NCBI GenBank assembly: GCA_019321725.1
Contig: CM033123.1
Coordinates: 14,806,925 to 14,870,924, forward strand
Direction of reading: 5' to 3'
Source of the DNA: Paulownia fortunei
Lineage: Eukaryota > Streptophyta > Magnoliopsida > Lamiales > Paulowniaceae
DNA: 64,000 bases
Below the pieces are notes generated by a model. It made no database searches. It saw only the letters and a list, made by a program, of their open reading frames with translations, and was not told the DNA's origin. Made by a program: the position numbers and the translations under genes. Within the stretch, counting starts at the first letter, position 1; every line of letters begins with the position of its first letter. Shown one piece after another: positions 1-10,888 of the stretch.

Positions 1-680
1 TAGTGTTGTTAAAATCTAAGGCAAACTTAAAATTTTGGTCATGTAACTAAAGGGGTTGTATTTTTCATCATTTAAAATAGCATAGACAGGGCAAAACTGG
101 TCCCCTAACAAAGAGAGCTTAGCAAAGACATCCTCTTCAAGTTTGAAAATTCAATTTACCCCTATAACTTTTAAAAAGTAGCGAACTGAGTCCAAATTTC
201 ACCAAACGTTTGGCCGAAAATACCCAATTTTTTAGAATCAAAACCTTTATGTAAAATAAACTAGAAAGTGATTAAATCATATATAAATAATTAATATTAA
301 GTTTGAGATATCATAACTACTTTTCACTAATTATGTAGTAAGCTATTGAACTATGATTGTCGTGTTGCATCTAAATTTTATAAATGGGGACGAATGAGGG
401 TTTTGAGCATTTTTTTTTTTTTTTGCGTATATAAGTGAGATTGAGCTTAAATATTTTTTTTTCAAAAATATCACATGTATACGGATTAGGATTGCAGCTT
501 GCATGCTAGTAAAGTTGTAATTTTAGTCCGATAAATTAGGAAGGGGTGACAATTTTAGTCTTGTAAATTATGAGTGAGTGACATTTTCAGTCCACACGTG
601 CACAACATGTGCGCATTCCCCTCCAAAATTGAAAATTTCCCATAATGAAATGGTCATGTATTGGTCCTACGAGAAACAAC

Positions 681-872
681 TTCTGTGCTATGTATAGTAA
701 CAATGTAAAGGGAGAATTGAGTAGCAAAAGTTGTGTAGGGATATCTAGGGATCCTTATTCGAGGCCGAGAAGGTTGACGAGTTGAGCTTGATTCTTCGAC
801 TTTTGTACACTCAAGGGCTAGGATTACAGGATATTACTCAACTAATGGATTTGTCCTCCCACGTTCTACCAT
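681..872 (-). pseudogene. AHL exon 1, degenerate copy 1
   Basis: This segment is homologous to exon 1 of the AHL-like gene at 18217-18408 and has the same orientation. The reading frame corresponding to TNPSLEQ runs into a stop within a few codons (LVE then stop). The end that should read HAGE reads HSTE. A GT donor follows at the homologous place. It lies in the shortened first unit of the tandem array. No exons 2-4 are visible beside it, though they could lie left of the window. Confidence 0.7.
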
Positions 873-2049
873 TTCATTTTTTCAAATGATGATCAGAAAA
901 TTGAAATAGATGACATGTGAGGAGGCTTGAATGAGATGAGAAAATAAGAAATTATTATAATGAAAATGAGTGGAGAATGAGATAAAGATGTTATTTATTT
1001 ATGACCTACAAGAAATTAATTATACCGTTAATAAATATAAATTAGAAAGAAGAAATAGTGTTATTAAAATCTAGGCAAAATTATAATTTTGGTCAAGTAA
1101 CTGAGGGGTGGTGTTTTTCATCCTTTAAAAATAGCACTCATAAGGAAAAATTGTGAAATTAGTCCCGTAACAAGGGCGGCTAGCAAAAGATGTCCTCTTC
1201 AAGTTTAACATATAAATTTAGTCCTGTCACTTTTAGAAAGTCACAGTTGAGTCAAAATTTCACCAAAATTTTCAAAATTGGCCGAAAAACACTAATTTTG
1301 AGTGTTCATGTGCGTTGTCAAAATGCGAGGGTTCAAAAAAGTGTTGGTTGACAATGGTGAGCAAGATTGAGGTCGAATTGAAGTTATTACACTTTAGAGG
1401 TATTATAGTCTTTTGTTATATAATCAAAGTCAAAATTAGATGGTCCGTAATGTATGAAAACCTTTCTGTAAAATAAAACAAAAAGTGATTAAATCACATG
1501 TCAATAAGCACTACCAAGTTTGAGATATCATAACTACTTTTGACTAATTATGTAGTAAGCTATTGTATTATGGTTGTCGTATTGCATCCAAATTTATAAT
1601 TTTGGAGAAGAATGATGGTTTGTCGTATGTTTTTTGGCATACATAAGTGAGATTAGGTTTTTTTTTTTTTTCTCAAAAACATCACATGCAGATGAATTAG
1701 GATTGGAGCTTGTGTCTAGTAAAGTTGTAATTTTGGTCCGGTAAGCTTGGAGAGAGTGACGATTTTAGTCTTGTAAATTAGGAGGGAGTGACATTTTTTA
1801 TCCGCACGTGCACAACATGTGCAAATTCCCCTCTAAAATTAAAAATTCCCAATTGATATAGTCATGTGTTGGTCACGTGATTTTTTTGAGTCCACTTAGT
1901 CCTCAAATTGCAAAAAAATAAAAATTAGTGTATTTAAATTACCGATGGCTACTTTTAAATTTACAAAACCAAAAGTGGTGATTTGCCGCAAAACAAAAAC
2001 ATCCCTATCCGAAAAAAGCACCGTTTTCCTAAAACCTTCTTCAAAATAT

Positions 2050-2215
2050 GTAAAAAAAATTGTTAGCATACAAACAAAAATATAGATAATCAAATTTGTT
2101 GTCCATATATTCAAAAAAAATGTGCACATATAAATAAAATACAAATAATCAAATTCACTATCCAAGTATAAAAAAAAAATTGTGTATATACAAGGTAAAT
2201 ATAGAGAAGCAAAAA
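2050..2215. repeat. ~60-bp minisatellite, about 3 units (array copy)
   Basis: Units of about 60 bp contain GTGCACATA, an AAATAC motif and AATCAAATT, each followed by an A-run. The same minisatellite sits at the homologous place in AHL intron 1 (17626-17790) and in the next unit (about 4083-4212), so it predates the tandem duplication. Confidence 0.6.
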
Positions 2216-2732
2216 CTTCATTCTTTTAGTATAGAGAAAAAAAAATGCATGTGAATATGTCAAGAAACAAGGTATACCTAAACTGATCCTCCATTGCACA
2301 CATAAACACACAAACAAGAAGAGAGTGAGGGATACTAAAACACAGACAAGGGCAAGGGCGAACGCACGCGCACACACACACCACACATCCATACATACAC
2401 AGACATCCATACACACACACATCAACCTATATATATATATATATATGTATATATAATAGAGAGAGACGAAGAGTGATATTAAATGACTTTTGTCTAAAAA
2501 GTATAGAAAAACTAACAAAAAGAGAAAAATTTCAGAATTTATTGAAAACTCCTCCTAGAACTAGCATTGTACAAGACCCATGCCTTTGGCATATCAATTT
2601 CTAAACAATCTCAAGATATATAAGAATAGGACATCTGGATGTATATGCCTATGCAACGTGAGTGACGAATAATCCATAACTTTCATGTAAAAAGAATTTT
2701 ATATAAAAATAAATAAAAGTAAAGGATACAAC

Positions 2733-2924
2733 CTCTCCGCTATGTATAGTAACAATGCAATGGGAGAATTGAGTAGCAAAAGATGTGTAGGGATATGTAG
2801 GGATCCTTACTCAAGGCCGAGAAGGTTGACGAGTTGAGGTTGATTCTTCGACTCTTGGACACTCAAGGGCTAAGATTACCGGATGTTGCTCAACTGATGG
2901 ATTTGTCCTCCCATATCCTACCAT
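2733..2924 (-). pseudogene. AHL exon 1, degenerate copy 2
   Basis: The segment aligns over its full length with AHL exon 1. The frame reads TNPSVEQHPVILALECP, with a premature TGA after the SRP stretch that corresponds to the RPSQPRAR part of the intact exon. The 3' border is well kept: IVTIHSGE followed by GT. The premature stop makes it a broken copy unless it is spliced differently. It sits in the second unit of the array. Confidence 0.75.
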
Positions 2925-4082
2925 TTCATCTTTTTGAAATAATAATCAAAAAATTGAAATAGATAGTGCATGTGAGGAGGCTTGAAAGAGATGAGAAAAT
3001 AAGAAATTATTAGAATGAAGATGAGTGGAGAATGAGATAAAGGCCTTATTTATATACGGCCTACTAGAAATTAATTATATCATTAATATATATAAATTAC
3101 AAATAAGAAATAGTGTTGTTAAAATCTAGGGCAAACTTACAATTTTGGTCATGTAACTAAGAGGGGTGGTATTTTTCATCATTTAAAAATAGCACTGACA
3201 CGGCAAAATTGGTCCCCTAACAAAGTGTGGTTAGCCAAAGACATCCTCTTCAAGTTTAAAAATTCAATTTAGTCCTATAACTTTTAAAAAGTAGTGAATT
3301 GAGTCCAAATTTTGGCCAAAAATACTCAATTTTTTATTGTCATGTACATCGTCAAAATCCTAGGGTTCAAAAAAGAGGTGGTTGACAATTGTGACCATGA
3401 TTGAGGTCACAGATTGAATTTAATTATACTTTTAAGGTATTATAGCCTTTTTCCACACAATCCAAGTAAAAATTAGATGGTGGGTAGTGTATCAAAACCT
3501 TTATGTAAAATAAAATAGAAAGTGATTAAATCACATGTCAATAATTAATATTAAGTTTGAGATATCATAACTACTTGTCACTAATAATGCAATAAGCTAT
3601 TGAACTATGGTTGTCGTGTTGCATCTAAATTTTGTAATTGGGGAAGAATGAAGGTTTTGAGCATGGTTTTTTTGCGTATATAAGTGAGATTGAGCTTAAT
3701 TATTTTATTTTTTCAAAACATCACATGTATACGGATTAGGATTGGGGCTTGCATACTAGTAAAGTTGCAATTTTAGTCCGATAAATTAGGAGGGGTGACA
3801 ATTTTAGTCTTGTAAATTAGGAGGAAGTGACATTTTTAGTCCACACATGCACAACATGTGCAAATTCCTCTCCAAGATTGAAAATTTTCCAAATTGAAAT
3901 GGTCATGTATTGGTCACATGACATTTTCAAGTCAAATTAGTCCTCAAATAGCAAAAATTAAAAATTAGTGTATTTAAATTACCAGTGGGCCGTTTTAAAA
4001 ATTACAAGACTAAAAGTGGGGATTTGCCGCCAAACAAAAGCATCCTTCTCCAGAAAAGCACCATTTATGAGCTTATGAACAA

Positions 4083-4212
4083 AATACACAATCAAATTTG
4101 TTATCCATAAATTCAAAAAAATTGTGCACATGCAAACAAAATACAGATAATCAAATTTACTATCCAAGTGTGAAAAAAAATTGTACATACAAACAAATTA
4201 TAGAGAAGCACA
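4083..4212. repeat. ~60-bp minisatellite, about 2 units (array copy)
   Basis: Same unit as at 2050-2215 and 17626-17790, with GTGCACATG, AAATACAGATAATC and an A-run. The third unit is shortened here. Confidence 0.5.
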
Positions 4213-4400
4213 AACATCGTTCTTTCAATATAGAGAAGAAAAAATTACCTCCGTATATGTAAAGAAACAAGGTATATATCAAAATTAATCCTCCATTGCA
4301 CACATAAACACACAAACAAGAAGAGAGAGAGGGATAATAAACTACAGAGACAGACATGGGTGCATGGGCCCCCATGCACACACATACACACATATATATG

Positions 4401-4401
4401 A

Positions 4402-4436
<35 letters not shown>

Positions 4437-4440
4437 GAGA

Positions 4441-4483
<43 letters not shown>

Positions 4484-4496
4484 AGAGAGAGAGAGA
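4401..4496. repeat. (GA)n microsatellite
   Basis: About 96 bp of nearly pure GA dinucleotides with a few GGGA interruptions. It sits in the array unit between the minisatellite and the exon-1 copy. The other full unit has a short TA run with a small GAGAGA tract at the same place (about 2430-2467). Confidence 0.95.
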
Positions 4497-4795
4497 TTAA
4501 ATGACTTTTATCTAAAAGGTATAGAAAAATCAAAGGAAAAAAGAAAAGAGAATTTTCAAAATTTATTAAAAACTCCATTCTTTCTCATATTTCATAGAAA
4601 TCAAAAGTAGGTAGAAATTCCTAGGACTAGTATTATACAAGACCCATTCCTTTGTTGCGTCAATATCTAAATAATCTCAAGATATATAAGAATTTAATAT
4701 CTAGACATATATGCCTATTTAACGTGCATGACAAATAATCCATAACTTTCACGTGAGAATAATTTTGTATAAAAAATTAAAGTAAGGGAAACAAC

Positions 4796-4967
4796 CGCTC
4801 CACTATGTATAGTAACAATGCAAGGGGAGAATTGAGTAGCAAAAGATGTGTAGGGATATCTAGGGATCCTTACTCGAGGTCGAGAAGGTTGGTGAGTTGA
4901 GCTTGATTCTTTTATTCTTGGACGCTGAAGGGCTAGGATTACAGGATGTTGCTCAACTGTCCTGCCA
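4796..4967 (-). pseudogene. AHL exon 1 copy 3 (open frame, start region deleted)
   Basis: Homologous to AHL exon 1. The frame through VEQHPVILALQRP, the serine-rich stretch and FSPCIVTIHSGA is open to the conserved donor GT, so this is the best preserved of the three extra exon copies. A deletion near the start removes the residues equivalent to ARRG and TNPS, so the ATG matching the functional start is out of frame. The open frame continues upstream to an ATG at 5119 through sequence that is 5' flank in the functional copy. The last residue before the splice is Ala where the intact gene has Glu. Expression is uncertain. Confidence 0.65.
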
Positions 4968-5439
4968 TTTTTATATTTTTCAAATGATGGTCGAAAAATT
5001 GAAATAGATGGTAAATGTGAGGAGGTTTGAAAGAGATGAGAGAATAAGAAATTATTAGAATGACGATGAGTGACGAATGAGATAAAGACCTTATTTATTT
5101 GAGAACTACTAGAAATCAATTATACTTTTAATAAATATAAATTAGAAAGAAGAAATAGGGTTGCGAAAATCTAGAGCAAATTTATAATTTTGGCTCTAAA
5201 ACTAAGAGGGTAGTGTTTTTTATCCTTTAAAAAAGCACCGATGGGGAAAAATTACAAAATTGGTCCTATAACTAAGGGGGGTTAGCAAAAAACATTCTCT
5301 TCAGTTTTAAAATTTCAATTTAGTCCTGTAACTATTAAAAAGTTGCGGATTGAGTCTAAATTTTGCCAAAACAATTCAAAATTTGTCAAAAAATTATCAT
5401 TTGGAACACATAGACATTCAAAAATTAGGGATTTTTTTA

Positions 5440-7233
5440 TTCCGGCCAATTTTGCATATGTGGACTTAACTGGCGCCTAGGTGGAGGAATGAAGGAAGCT
5501 GACGTGGACTTTAGTAGCCCACGTAAGCTTGCCTGCATGGGCAAAATTTCCAAACGTGCGCATGTGGCAGGGAAATATCTTTGCCCTTAGTCTTTAAATA
5601 TAAAATTAATCCAAGTAAATAAATTAATTTTTTTTTAATTCTTAATTAATTTACATTAATTTTTGATAATGAATAAATTTAATTAATATAATTTAATTCT
5701 TAGATTAACTTTTAATTAGTCAACTAATTAATTATCAATTAGACAGAAAATTTAACGTAAGCTATTTTGAGCATATAATCAATTAAACAAAGAAACAATA
5801 AAAAAATATTTTTCTTTTATCTCTCTTTTTGGAAATAGTTATAATAAAAGAATTAATTTTCTTTTATTTCTCTTCTTTAATTAGAGTAAAAATTTAACAT
5901 TTAGCTATTTTGAGATTATAATTAATGAAATAAAAAAATTTAAAAAATTATAAAAAATATTTTTTGTTATTTTTCTTTTTCTTTTTTTTTTCTTTTTTCC
6001 TCCTCTCTCTTCCTCGAACCGCCACCGCCCTGCTAGAGATGACAATAGATTCGAATTTTACCCAAACCTATAATAAACTTGCTCCATTTAGAGTGGATCT
6101 GAGGCGGGATAACGATCTAGGACCCACCTCATATAAATTAAGTATAAATAATGCTAGGGCTTTTTTTCCTCTAGTTGGGTTTTTTCATTTCAACGCAGCC
6201 ACTCTTTTATTATAATCTTCACTGCTTCTTTGAATCGGAAGGTGCGGTGGAGTGAGGAGGGGGTATATGGGGCATGTGGCCTGTGGCCTGTGGTTCCAAC
6301 AGCCAAAATCTGTCCTTTCACCCTCTTTTCTCTTTCCCAATTCCATTAATTTTCTCCATTTTCCTGTAAGGAGAAAATGAGTAAAGGCAAATAAAAAAGC
6401 ATAATTACAATTGCAGAATCCATTTCAAAAAATATAGACCTTCACCTGAATTCCATTAAAACCCACATTTATGCTAAGTCTCCAACAAGTACACAGATTG
6501 GACCTTGCTTGTGATGAAGCTGAATAGAGGATGAAGGAGTGTTAGGTTTCATGAAGTGTTGAGAACTTGTCTGCAATGGGGTCATGGGTCTAGTGGGTTG
6601 GACTCATTGGGTGTTTGGGTTTGGAGCAATGCGGGTTTAAGGCTAAATTGAAGCGGGGCAGGACATGTCTCGGGTTCTTGCTAGGCTTGACGGAGCGGGT
6701 TTCAAGTAATCGTCTAGACCCACCCTGTCCCTATGCCTTGCCAGCCTTGTACGGCACTACCAGCTTAATCCATCCACCCTGCAACCCCCAATCAGGCCAA
6801 GAGGATAGGGGTGTCCAAGGGTTTGTAGTGTCAAAAATTCAATCACATATATTAATGTTTTTTAGGATTGTACTATTTGAGTAGTACTTGATGATCTAAT
6901 TGTTGTAGTCGTTCTTATATTCTTGTACTCTTGTGAATCATTCTTATTCATATTAATATCATTTAAATGATAATATTTATCATAAGTTTATCATAAGAAT
7001 TAGATGAAGTATTTAGATCACACATACTTATAGGGTGTGATCGCGCACATGATATCGATCGTGGAATATGCCTCTAAAGTTATGGTCTTAAAACGGTTCA
7101 AGTCAACGATCAATGAGGTGGGACATCATTAATCCCATTGAAACTTGCACATACGATACAGGTTTGAAAGAAAGATATCTCGTTCCATGAGCATTAGTGT
7201 ATAAACACGAGTGCATGTATGCAGGTGCTTGTT
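5440..7233. other. Insertion inside the Mutator-like element; no gene seen
   Basis: AT-rich sequence with T-rich runs near 5590-6000, then a somewhat GC-richer part at 6200-6800. Short open frames here (for example 5964-6215 and 6615-6884 on the plus strand) have low-complexity translations without recognisable domains or splice context, so they are not called as genes. Confidence 0.5.
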
Positions 7234-8940
7234 GGGGAAAAGTACATTGAACTACCCCACATAAAAATTTTCAATTGGAAATATTCTATTGTCGAATTGA
7301 AAATTCCTCTTTACAGTAATGCAAGACTTAGTCCTTGATTTTAGTTGAACTTTTTCATTTTTCGTTCTTCCTTTCTCTTTTCCACTTTTCTGGAAAAATT
7401 ACAAAATTCGTCATTTAAGTTGAAGTCGATGGGCATTTAATCTTAAGTTGTCACGATTTGATTTTACTACACTATATTTCCAAAATTGACACATTTAATC
7501 TCATTTTTGCCCGAAAATTCAATTTTGGCCGATAATTACTGACATAAAAAAATTAATCATCGGAACATGCTGATATAGACTCCTATTCTGGAATTTTTAG
7601 ATTTTGAGGGAAAATCGCTTGATGTGGCAGTTATGTACAAAGGGGAGAAAATAAATCAAAATGGTGGAATTTCCGTTGCAAAGTGGATAAAAATGAAGGA
7701 AAAACTAAAAGATGTTAATAAAATTTCTTAACTTTCAAAATTATAAATTAGTGTAGAAAATTTACAAGAAAGAAAGAAAACAAGATGTTAATAAAATTTC
7801 TTAATTTTCAAAATTATAAAGTAGTTTAGAAAATTTACAAAAAACAAAGAAAACAAGAGGTTAATATAATTTCATATTTAAAAAAATAGAAAATATATAT
7901 AAATTTAACAATCAGCAAAATAGAAATTAGATAACATATTATTTTTAAATATTTTTCAATTTTAAAAATATAAATAAATTAAAACGTCACAAAAAATAAG
8001 AAATATATATTTATATATATAAGTTAAAAAATATTTATTTTCAATAATAAACCAAATAAAAAATAGTTTACATAATATATCTAAATTATTTCTCAATTGC
8101 AAATAATAGAAAATAAAAAAATATACAAAATATTTTTCATTATTTTTAATTTACAAAAAATTAGTCTTTTTATATTTTAGTTTTCATTAAAATTTACATA
8201 AAAAAATTAATTAAAAAATAAGAAATATATTTTCAAATAATAAACAAAATAAAAAATAGATTACATAATATATCTAAATATTTCTTAATTCGAAAAAAAT
8301 ATAAAAAAATTATACACAATGTTTTTCATTATATATGTTTTCCTTTTCTTCTTTTTTTTTATTTACAGAAAACAGACTTTTATATTTTAGTTTTCATTAA
8401 AATGCACATAAAATAGAAGAAGAAGAAGAAGAAGAAGAAGAAGAAGAAGAAAAAGAAGAAAAAAGGAAGAGAAGGTGGCGATAGGCGGCGGTGGTGACGT
8501 TGCGTGGGTAGCGACAAGGGTTGGTGGCCGGAAGGTAAGGAAGAAAATGGACGAGAAAATTAAAAAAAAAGGACATTTTACAAATGGAAAAAAAATATAA
8601 AAAAATTATTATTTAAAATCTCATTGAACTGTAGGGCACAATTAATTTGTCTAAGTGGCAAGGATATTGTTTTCTTTTCTTCTCTTTCCAAACTAAAACA
8701 CATAAATGCCACATTAGCAAATTTTCCTCCAAATATTAGAAATCTCCAAAGTATAGTCCATGTAGTTTTGGTGATTTGTTTTGTCATATCACAATTGTTG
8801 GCGAAATTGGATTTTCCGACAAAAATCGAACTAAATGTGCTAATTTTAAAATTTTAGTATATTAAAATTAAATCGTGACAATTTAAAGAATTACATATCT
8901 ATCTAAGCTAATTTAAAGAACAAAATATGCTATTTTCCCC
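7234..8940. mobile_element. Foldback/long-TIR DNA element, ~1.7 kb
   Basis: The left end starts GGGGAAAAGTAC and the right end finishes GCTATTTTCCCC. Inside, the segment around 7450-7550 and the reverse complement of about 8770-8890 match, sharing TTGTCACGATTT, ACACATTTA-like and TTTTTG..GAAAAT stretches, so the arms form imperfect inverted repeats of roughly 300 bp. No clear target duplication was found and no transposase is encoded. Internal AT-rich tandem repeats occur: a ~73-bp unit near 7709-7860 and a ~194-bp unit near 8041-8410. Confidence 0.55.
8416..8462. repeat. (GAA)n microsatellite
   Basis: Uninterrupted AGA/GAA trinucleotide run of about 45 bp with one AAAA interruption, inside the foldback element. 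Confidence 0.9.
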
Positions 8941-9854
8941 ACTTTTCTTAATCTTTATCTTCTCCTTTATAATAGTTATTTCTCACAGCTACCTCTACCC
9001 ACATCTCTATTATAGCTGGCACCGATATTTTCACATTTCCATTATGCCAATCCTAACCTCAAATGCTAGTTGTCCATATTGTTACACTCAATTTAAAATA
9101 AATATACATCTAAATGTTATGCATCGCTTACTCTAAAATCATATGTATACATATATTTTTAATAAGAGAGAGAGTAGGCCGTGATGTGTGGTGCTTGAGG
9201 CTTCACTTTTGATTGGTGGATGTTGGGCTTTGAAGCAAAAGTTGGTTGATGATGGTGACAAAGATTGAGATGATATATGAAATTTAAATTACAATGTACA
9301 TGTATTACAACTTTTTTTCATATAATTCAAATCAAATTTAAATGGTTTTAGTGTATCAAAATCTTTTAGTAAAATAAAACAATTAAGTCATGAAATCACA
9401 TGTATGTCAATAATTAATACTGAGTTTGAAATATAATAACTATTTCGATTGATTATACATGTTGTATGCTATTAAACTATGGTTGTCATGTTGCATCCAA
9501 ACTTTATAATTTGGGAAAGATGGAGGGCTTTAAGTATATTTTTGTGTATATAAGTTAGATTGAGTTTAAATTTTTTTTCTTCAAAAAATCACATGCATAC
9601 TAATTAGGGTTGGAGCTTGTGCCTGTAAAGTTGCAATATTAGTCTTGTAAATTATGATGAATGATATTTTTTGCTTTAACACGCACACAACACATGCTAA
9701 TTTCGACTTTTTTCAAACAATTTTTTTCTCAAATTGTAAAAAATTAAAATTTAGCATGTTTAAATTGTCAATAATTGTTTTTAAAGAATTAAAAACGCCA
9801 CCTCCCACCCCCTCTTAGTTTCAGGGTCAAATTGTAATTTTTTCGAAAATCTAG

Positions 9855-10250
9855 ACATAGGTACTTAAAATATTGAAAGACCATCTATAGGCTGTGTGTG
9901 CAGAGTAGTTTCGCACTCCTTCCATAATTCATTAATTAAGTGAAAGCATTAAATCAATTGACAACAATTAACAAATTTGTTATTGCTTTTTGAACTTCAT
10001 TTGAATTCTCACACAAAAATCTAATGATTGGTTAATGCTATCTAATTCAATCACAGGTAATTAATTACTCGCCGAGTATCAATTTGGAAGAAGAAGATAA
10101 TGAAAACCAGATTAATTATGATTGAAACTTCGATTAACACATAAAATTTTCCAAAAATATTCGGTATCCTTCTTTCTCTTATGTCTCATTGTAGTCTACA
10201 ACTAGTCTTTCATTTAGTAAATAAAAGTTAGTATCTAGGTTTACCCAATG
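9855..10250 (-). promoter_or_regulatory. Duplicate of the AHL upstream region
   Basis: This stretch aligns with 18612-19330, upstream of the functional AHL exon 1. Shared landmarks include ACACTCCTTCC with ATTCATTAATTAAG, AAGCATTAAATCAATTGACA, ATGAAAACCAGAT, and CTTCTTTCTCTTAT followed by AGTCTTTCATTTAGTAAAT. It would serve as the 5' region of the second AHL locus if the Mutator-like element were absent. Promoter function is inferred only from position and conservation. Confidence 0.45.
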
Positions 10251-10888
10251 CAGCAACCCCATCATAAAAAAAAAAAATAATAATAATAATAATAAATAAA
10301 ATAAAATAAAAAAGTTAGTATCGACGTATCATCGGCGATACTATGTGATGCATAGGCTACCAAAGGTATCCTTTGGTTCTACTTGCATAGTCAACCATAC
10401 AAATTTCCATTTGTACCATAACTCTAAATATAATACATTTTGATAAGACGCAATTTAGTGATATTGGGTTCCACAAAAACAGAAAAATTGGATCCCAACA
10501 GACTATTCCATCACATTAGATGACTGGTGATTCAGCACTCTTATCTGCATAATATGGAAATTTGCAATGCAGAAATGTGAAAATGATTGGAGAACTATTG
10601 CAACTTTTGGAAATGAAAAAGGAGTTGACTAGAAGGAAACCACATGATTGCTTACAAATTATTAGAGGACAATTAATCATTCAAGTTACGATTTTCCTCA
10701 AATAAAATTATATAATATTGTGACAAACTAGAAATTATTCAATAAAAAAACAAAAAAGAGCATAGATATGTAGAATAAATCCTAATTATGGACAGTCATA
10801 TAAATGAATATAGTCTGCATGAAAATAAAGCCCATCGATCAATTCAAAACTCTCAATCACATTTCAGGAGTGGTGCTACTCCTCTCCA

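Larger units (their letters stand above)
1..5440. repeat. Tandem array of ~2.05-kb units (transposon piece plus AHL exon-1 piece)
   Basis: The same block recurs with starts near 1, 1057, 3111 and 5150. Marker strings repeat at matching spacing: the ATAGTAACAATG string lies near 690, 2744 and 4806, giving periods of about 2050-2060. Each full unit joins the left part of a Mutator-like element (starting just after AAAATCTAG at 1066, 3121 and 5166) to a segment homologous to 17.6-18.6 kb, which holds AHL exon 1 in minus orientation. The first unit is a deletion derivative of about 1.05 kb. It lacks roughly 160 bp near its front and about 880 bp that includes the minisatellite and the GA run. The array is best explained by unequal crossing-over. 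Confidence 0.85.
5175..9845 (+). mobile_element. Mutator-like non-autonomous element, interrupted
   Basis: The left end (from 5175, after AAAATCTAG at 5166-5174) and the right end (to 9845, before AAAATCTAG at 9846-9854) are inverted copies of each other. Left copies read TTACAATTTTGGTC then AACTAAGAGGGGTGG, and the reverse complement of 9791-9845 reads TTACAATTTGACCCTG then AACTAAGAGGGGGTGG. A 9-bp target duplication is typical of Mutator-like elements. The homologous site upstream of the functional AHL exon 1 has AAAATCTAG only once (18603-18611), which looks like the empty site. No transposase was seen. About 3.7 kb (roughly 5.44-9.15 kb) interrupts the element compared with the array copies. 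Confidence 0.65.

Noticed and set aside
1896..2518. Minus-strand open frames rich in Phe, Tyr, Ile and Cys
   Set aside because: They are translations of the minisatellite, CA runs and TA runs; the same text recurs at 3979-4188 and 17593-17778 with frame changes, and no domain is present.
4356..4610. Plus-strand frame with a long Arg-Glu repeat
   Set aside because: It is simply the (GA)n microsatellite read as RERERE.
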